Shown here: positions 39,991 through 44,534 of the stretch, in pieces
How positions within the stretch are numbered: the first letter of the stretch is position 1
Layout: each line of letters begins with the position of its first letter
From: Pseudomonadota bacterium
GTDB taxonomy: Bacteria > Desulfobacterota > Desulfarculia > Desulfarculales > Desulfarculaceae
Assembly: GCA_018896025.1 (NCBI GenBank)
Contig: JAHIND010000013.1
Span: forward strand, 1-44,534
DNA length: 44,534 bases
Reading direction: 5' to 3'
The notes under the pieces: model-generated
Told to the model about the DNA's origin: nothing
What the model saw: the letters and a program-made list of their open reading frames with translations, nothing else
Database searches by the model: none
Position numbers and translations under genes: made by a program

Positions 39991-40019
39991 TTGCCCCCTC
40001 CCCTCTTCCCGGCTATAAT
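39991..40019 (+). promoter_or_regulatory. Sigma-70 promoter of tyrS
   Basis: TTGCCC (-35), 17-bp spacer, perfect TATAAT (-10). It leaves a ~165-nt leader with a small AACCCG/CGGGTT hairpin at ~40124-40141. The leader has no T-box signature. Confidence 0.65.
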
Positions 40020-40189
40020 GCCCCCACTATGACCGCCACCTCCCATAGCTCCCGCCGCGCCTTGTACTATTGGGGCTCCGCCCCTATCGCCTAAGCACAT
40101 AAAACACGCAAATTCCGTGACAAACCCGCAGGTTCGGGTTATATCACCTTGAGCCAATCCTATACAGCAAACCTACAGAGGCTTTTACC

Positions 40190-41416
40190 GTGAGCGTATA
40201 CGACACTTTTCTAGAGCGCGGCTATGTGGCCCAGTGCACCGACGAGGTGGAGCTGAGCAAGCTCTTTGCCGCTGAGACCGTGCTGGGCTACATCGGCTTT
40301 GACCCCACCGCCACCAGCCTGCACGTGGGCAGCCTCATCCCCATCCTCTCCCTGGTGCACTTGCAGCGCGCCGGGCACCGGCCCATCGTGCTGGTGGGCG
40401 GGGGCACGGGCATGGTGGGCGACCCCTCGGGCAAGACCGAGATGCGCAAGATCCTCTCCCTGGAGGAGCTGGCCGCCAACGCCGAGGCCATCAAGAACCA
40501 GCTCTCCCCCTTCCTGGAGTTCGGCCCGGACAAGGCCATGATGGTCAACAACGCCGATTGGCTGGCCCCGCTGAACTACATCGAGATGCTCAGAGATGTG
40601 GGCCGCCACTTCTCGGTGAACCGCATGCTGGCCGCCGAGAGCGTGAAGCTGCGCCTGGAGACGGGGCTGAGCTTCATCGAGTTCAACTACATGATCCTGC
40701 AGGCCTACGACTTCATGCACCTGTGCAAGCACCAGGGCTGCAAGCTGCAGATGGGCGGCAACGACCAGTGGGGCAACATCGTGGCCGGGGTGGACCTCAC
40801 CCGGCGCATGGTGGGCCAGACCGTCTATGGCCTCACCTTCCCGCTGATCACCACCAGCACCGGCCAGAAGATGGGCAAGACCCACGCGGGCACGGTGTGG
40901 CTGGACGCCGAGCGCACCAGCCCCTACGACTTTTACCAATACTGGGTAAACACCACCGACGCCGACGTGGAGCGCTTCCTCAAGCTGTTCACCTTCCTGC
41001 CCTTGGAGCAGGTGGAGGAGCTTTCGCGCCTGGAGGGCTCGGCCATCAACCAGGCCAAGCAGGTCTTGGCCTACGAGGTGACCAAGTTCGTGCACGGCGA
41101 GGCCGAGGCCAAGCAGGCCCAAGAAGCCGCCCAGGCCGCTTTCGGCGGCGGGGCCCAGGCTGAGGGCGTGCCCAGCAGCAGCATGGACAAGGCCCGCCTC
41201 AGCGAGGGCGTGCCCGCCTTCATGCTGTTCAACGAGGTGGGGCTGACCAAAAGCTCCTCCGAGGCCCGGCGGCTGATCACCCAGGGCGGGGCCTACGTGG
41301 GCGAAACGCGCATCGACGCCTTCGACCAGCCCATCACCCTGGACATGGCCGGCGACGACGGGGCCATCTGGCTGCGCGCGGGCAAAAAGAAGCACCACCG
41401 GGTGGTGCCCGAGTAA
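40190..41416 (+). CDS. tyrS: Tyrosyl-tRNA synthetase
   Basis: Charges tRNA-Tyr with tyrosine. The 408 residues show the class I core: HIGH-type motif as HVGS (TATSLHVGSLIPILSL), GDPSGKTEMR, QAYDFMHL, QMGGNDQWGNI and the KMSKS-type loop as KMGKT. A C-terminal S4 domain (~345-408, MLFNEVGLTKSSSEARRLIT) binds the tRNA. GTG start. Codon use returns to the GC-rich chromosomal pattern after the AT-rich pair. Confidence 0.96.
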   Translation: MSVYDTFLERGYVAQCTDEVELSKLFAAETVLGYIGFDPTATSLHVGSLIPILSLVHLQRAGHRPIVLVGGGTGMVGDPSGKTEMRKILSLEELAANAEAIKNQLSPFLEFGPDKAMMVNNADWLAPLNYIEMLRDVGRHFSVNRMLAAESVKLRLETGLSFIEFNYMILQAYDFMHLCKHQGCKLQMGGNDQWGNIVAGVDLTRRMVGQTVYGLTFPLITTSTGQKMGKTHAGTVWLDAERTSPYDFYQYWVNTTDADVERFLKLFTFLPLEQVEELSRLEGSAINQAKQVLAYEVTKFVHGEAEAKQAQEAAQAAFGGGAQAEGVPSSSMDKARLSEGVPAFMLFNEVGLTKSSSEARRLITQGGAYVGETRIDAFDQPITLDMAGDDGAIWLRAGKKKHHRVVPE

Positions 41417-41446
41417 GCCCTCTCCCCTCCCGTGACAACTTCGCGT

Positions 41447-41481
41447 CCGCCCATCGCTTTCTGCGGTGGGCGGCGCTTTTT
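41447..41481 (+). terminator. Rho-independent terminator of tyrS
   Basis: CCGCCCATCGC, loop TTTCT, GCGGTGGGCGG (11-bp stem with one wobble pair), then CGCTTTTT. Confidence 0.88.
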
Positions 41482-41526
41482 AGGTACAATGGTCCAGGTA
41501 CCTAATTTCCCAACGGGAGAAAAATT

Positions 41527-41883
41527 ATGTCCAACCCCATCACCGACCTGTTCGATTTTTCGTTCAAGAGAATGGTGACCCCCAGCTACATCAAGGTGCT
41601 CTACGTGCTGCTGCTGGTCGGCATCGCCCTGTACTGCCTGGTGTCCATCGTCACCGGTTTCACGGCGGGCTTCGGCTACGGCCTGCTGGCCCTGGTCATC
41701 GCGGTGATCGTGGCCTTCATCGGGGTGATCTTCGCCCGCATCTACATGGAGGTCATCATGGTGTTCTTCCGCATCAAGGACCTGCTGGAGCAGATGGTCG
41801 AGGCCAAGGGCGTGACGCCCCCCGCCATGCACACCCAGGAGAGCGTGACGCCTCCCCTGCCCGGCACGAATCCGGTGGTCTAG
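41527..41883 (+). CDS. DUF4282 family membrane protein
   Basis: A 118-residue inner-membrane protein. LFDFSFKRMVTPSYIKVLYV followed by two hydrophobic helices (~22-46 and ~50-75) and RIYMEVIMVFFRIKDLLEQM is the DUF4282 pattern. The C-terminal ~30 residues are a Pro/Thr-rich tail. ATG with CGGGAG upstream. The function of the family is not known. Confidence 0.85.
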   Translation: MSNPITDLFDFSFKRMVTPSYIKVLYVLLLVGIALYCLVSIVTGFTAGFGYGLLALVIAVIVAFIGVIFARIYMEVIMVFFRIKDLLEQMVEAKGVTPPAMHTQESVTPPLPGTNPVV

Positions 41884-41902
41884 AAAAGACCGCTAGTCGG
41901 CT

Positions 41903-41957
41903 GCGCTGCGATGACGATGAATAGGCATGATATTGCCTGTCATCGCCATCGCGGCGC
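41903..41957. repeat. Long imperfect hairpin after the DUF4282 gene
   Basis: GCGCTGCGATGACGATGAAT plus AGGCA pairs with TGCCTGTCATCGCCATCGCG plus GCGC around a TGATAT loop: about 24 paired positions with a few mismatches. It has no T run and lies 18 bp before the next gene, so it could be a terminator-like or RNA-processing structure, or a small mobile repeat. Confidence 0.6.
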
Positions 41958-41974
41958 ATAAATAAAGCACAAGT

Positions 41975-42781
41975 ATGCATCGCGATAAATCACCGATGTA
42001 TAAAGGGCAAAACGCTGTCTGTCGAATAGGCCTGTATTTATGCGGCCTGGCGGCTGCTGTCGTTTTGGCCGCATGTTTATTGGCTACGGCGTGGGCCGCC
42101 TCGCAGAACGAGCCCCGGCCCTGGCGGGATGAGCCCACGCTCAGGGTCAACCGCTCGCCCGCCTATCGGGCCATCGTGCGCGAGAACGAGGCCCAGGGCG
42201 AGGCGCAGATGCGCGCCCTGTGCGCCGCGCCGGACTTCGAGGAGATCTGGGCCTATGTGCCGGGCGAGAAGCTGTGGATCGAGCTGGGCTGCTGCGAGCG
42301 CGCCACCAAGGACGGCAACTACATCGGCATCGAGGTCTACGTCTACGGCCTGCTCAAGAAGTACGACGACCTGGCCGTCTACCACATCCACCCCAAGACC
42401 GCCTTTATCCGCGACACCTACCACGCCGACAAGCGCCTGATTAAAACCGTGGAGGAGGCCCTGCCCTCGGCCCAGGACATCAACGCGGCCGAGCTGCTGT
42501 CCCGCCGCTTCTGGGCCGAGCACCCGGGCGGCCGCATAACCTGGTGCATCGTCAGCCGCCACGGGGTCACGACCTACGGCCTGACCCCGGCCGGGCGGGC
42601 GGTGACCGAGGTGAGGGCCCAGGCCTTTCTCTTCGACCCCCTGGAGGCCGAGGACCTGGCCGACAGCCCGGCCCTGGCCAGCCCCACCACCCCCGGCCCG
42701 GAGGTGAACCGCCTCATCGCCCAGGCGGTCAAGCGACTGAACAGCGGCGAGGTGTTCGTGCGCTTCAGGCCGTTTGAGTAA
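41975..42781 (+). CDS. Secreted or lipoprotein with JAMM-like motif
   Basis: A 268-residue exported protein of no family I can name. A basic N-terminus precedes a hydrophobic stretch with LAAC (~residues 31-34), which fits a lipobox, although a signal peptidase I site (TAWAAS) is also possible. The mature part has VYHIHP (His137, His139) and PSAQDI (Ser165, Asp168). The order HxH...S-x2-D recalls JAMM/MPN metalloproteases, but the spacing (25 residues) is longer than the classic motif, so this is a hypothesis. Also notable is a GCCE cysteine pair (~105-108). An in-frame ATG seven codons later is an alternative start. No operon partner. Confidence 0.7.
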   Translation: MHRDKSPMYKGQNAVCRIGLYLCGLAAAVVLAACLLATAWAASQNEPRPWRDEPTLRVNRSPAYRAIVRENEAQGEAQMRALCAAPDFEEIWAYVPGEKLWIELGCCERATKDGNYIGIEVYVYGLLKKYDDLAVYHIHPKTAFIRDTYHADKRLIKTVEEALPSAQDINAAELLSRRFWAEHPGGRITWCIVSRHGVTTYGLTPAGRAVTEVRAQAFLFDPLEAEDLADSPALASPTTPGPEVNRLIAQAVKRLNSGEVFVRFRPFE

Positions 42782-42830
42782 GCCGCCGCCGGTTGCCAAG
42801 GTGAAAGCCGCGAGGCGCGTCCGGCAAGGC

Positions 42831-42985
42831 GAAGGCTAGGCTGAACCTCTTGTGCTGGGGCACCCAGACAGCAAGCTGTCTGGGCCACCCGAGAACACAA
42901 TTAATCGTCTCGGGTAGCCGCGACAGCTCTGCTGTCGTGGCCGCCGAGCAAAGCGAGGCGGCAAGAGGTTTGGCGGAGAGCTGCA
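42831..42985. repeat. Two inverted copies of palindromic repeat D
   Basis: The first copy holds a 22-bp palindrome at 42863-42884 (CCCAGACAGC-AA-GCTGTCTGGG), flanked by AACCTCTTGTGC on the left. The second, in opposite orientation, has CCGCGACAGC-TCT-GCTGTCGTGG at 42918-42940 and ends AAGAGGTTTGGCGGAGAGC. Both match the copy at 37977-38020. The stem sequence of the second copy changes on both sides together, so pairing is kept. Confidence 0.65.
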
Positions 42986-43022
42986 GGAACACCGGGGGTA
43001 GGACAAGGAGCGAGGAGCCTTC

Positions 43023-43198
43023 GCATCTATATATATGGAGCTTGGCTTTTGTCCCAGCGCCTGGTTCGTGGTTCAGACCCTCTTCGGTTGGTTCCTGGCC
43101 TCGTTAATCGTGGCCGGGCTGGCCGGGGTGGGCCGTCCAGGCGGCAAGAGCTGACATGGACCCGGCCGGGAGCAGCATCTATATATATGGAGATTGGC
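43023..43198 (+). repeat. Direct repeat pair GCATCTATATATATGGAG upstream of rrn
   Basis: GCATCTATATATATGGAG followed by CTTGGC (43023-43046) or ATTGGC (43175-43198): 24 bp with 1-2 changes, 152 bp apart, in otherwise GC-rich sequence. The TATATAT core could serve as a -10 element, but no -35 at proper distance is seen. Confidence 0.6.
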
Positions 43199-43352
43199 AG
43201 CTGGCCGGGAGCCTGTTTAGTGCCCCGAGTTCCCTTGAATTGGGTCCCCGGCCCCGCTGATAGCGTCTCGGCTGGCCCAGGCGGACAAAATGCCAGGAAA
43301 AGGTTGATTTTGCGGCCAAGGGTCGGCTACCATATGTGGTGGTAGTTGCCTA

Positions 43353-43384
43353 GCCACCCCCGAGAGAGGGCATAGGGGGGTGGC
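43353..43384. other. Stem-loop just upstream of the rrn promoter
   Basis: GCCACCCCC / GGGGGTGGC, a perfect 9-bp stem with a 14-base loop. It sits directly before the A/T-rich UP region and could insulate the promoter from upstream transcription. Confidence 0.45.
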
Positions 43385-43400
43385 CCTGGTGATACGGGAA

Positions 43401-43458
43401 CTCTTTTTCTCAAAAAATGTGTTTTTTGTGTTGCAGACACGGGGGGTTCTGGTAATAT
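43401..43458 (+). promoter_or_regulatory. rRNA operon promoter with UP-like element
   Basis: TTGCAG (-35), 16-bp spacer, TAATAT (-10) at 43431-43458. Immediately upstream (43401-43430) is an A/T tract (TTTTTCTCAAAAAATGTG, then TTTTTT) as expected for an UP element. A 16-bp spacer is usual for rRNA promoters. Confidence 0.75.
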
Positions 43459-43727
43459 CCCCCTCGTTGCCGACACGAACTTGGTTCGACCGGCAAGGCC
43501 GGAAGCACAGCAACCGGCAGGTCTCTGAAAAAAGACTTAAGGCGTCCGGGCACATAGAGCCCACCAACGCGAAAACGCGCGCTGGACTTGACAAGAGCCA
43601 GCGAGGTGGTAATCTTACGCCTCACGCCAATTTGATCTCTGAAAACTGAATAGCGGGTAAAAGACAGACGTCGAGACGGGTCAAGTCATTCCGATAAAAT
43701 CCGTGTTTAGCACGGTTTTCCAATTTA
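43459..43727 (+). other. rRNA operon leader, possible second promoter
   Basis: ~270 nt before the mature 16S. TTGACA-16-TAATCT at 43588-43615 could be a second, weaker promoter. The leader also has a CTCTGAAAACTGAATAGCGG stretch of the kind seen in rRNA leaders (antitermination or processing), and an AATCCGTG/CACGGTTTT dyad just before the 16S start. Confidence 0.5.

Positions 43728-44534
<807 letters not shown>

Noticed and set aside
39936..40157. 73-codon frame sharing GDITRT with a frame near 43500
   Set aside because: The match is a few residues in non-coding sequence; both regions are promoters or leaders of other genes.
40020..40189. T-box leader ahead of tyrS
   Set aside because: No conserved T-box sequence or specifier loop; only a short hairpin.

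Overview
The window is high-GC (roughly 60-65 %) chromosomal DNA from a Gram-negative bacterium. The gene set and its order point to a member of the Desulfobacterota (former Deltaproteobacteria), and the partial 16S rRNA at the right end looks to me like the Desulfarculus neighbourhood; that placement is from memory, not a search. Supporting signs are a bactofilin-atpF'-atpF-atpH-atpA-atpG-atpD-atpC cluster without atpB/atpE, TrmFO, a zapB-zapA-6S RNA-rny-ymdB block, and many GTG/TTG starts.

Layout. 1-640: dispersed repeats, no gene. 642-4680 (minus): trmFO, a membrane protein, rimO and a small membrane protein. 5133-7508 (plus): an orphan multi-PAS histidine kinase, flanked by three parS-like sites. 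8029-13532 (minus): the classic origin-proximal block rpmH-rnpA-yidD-yidC-jag, a terminator, then mnmE-rsmG. 13868-19522 (plus): the rod-shape operon mreB-mreC-mreD-mrdA-rodA. After a repeat-filled gap come a TPR protein, bactofilin and the F1 plus stator part of ATP synthase (to 27622). 27718-28890 (minus) is an AT-rich insert encoding a likely defence-type protein. 29124-33385: a divergent flavoprotein/HxlR pair, a one-domain glmU, glmS, zapB and zapA, followed by 6S RNA. 33783-37870: rny, ymdB and a sulfotransferase-like/methyltransferase fusion. 38169-39789 (minus): a second AT-rich insert, a DUF262 plus HEPN-like gene pair. 40190-42781: tyrS, a DUF4282 protein and a secreted JAMM-like protein. 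42782-44534: repeats, an rrn promoter and leader, and the first ~807 nt of 16S rRNA.

How it fits together. Most of the window is housekeeping: RNA modification (TrmFO, RimO, MnmE, RsmG), membrane protein insertion (YidC, YidD, with KhpB/Jag), cell shape and division (MreBCD, PBP2, RodA, bactofilin, ZapA/ZapB), energy (ATP synthase), and amino sugar supply for the envelope (GlmU N-domain, GlmS). Gene order and parS sites argue that the replication origin and the ParABS centromere are close, although dnaA, parA and parB are not in the window. The accessory content sits in gaps between these blocks: two AT-rich minus-strand cassettes with immunity-like domains, and at least four families of short repeats. 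The most promising candidate for an undescribed system is the DUF262 + HEPN pair at 38169-39789, followed by the winged-helix + deoxyribosyltransferase-like protein at 27718-28890.
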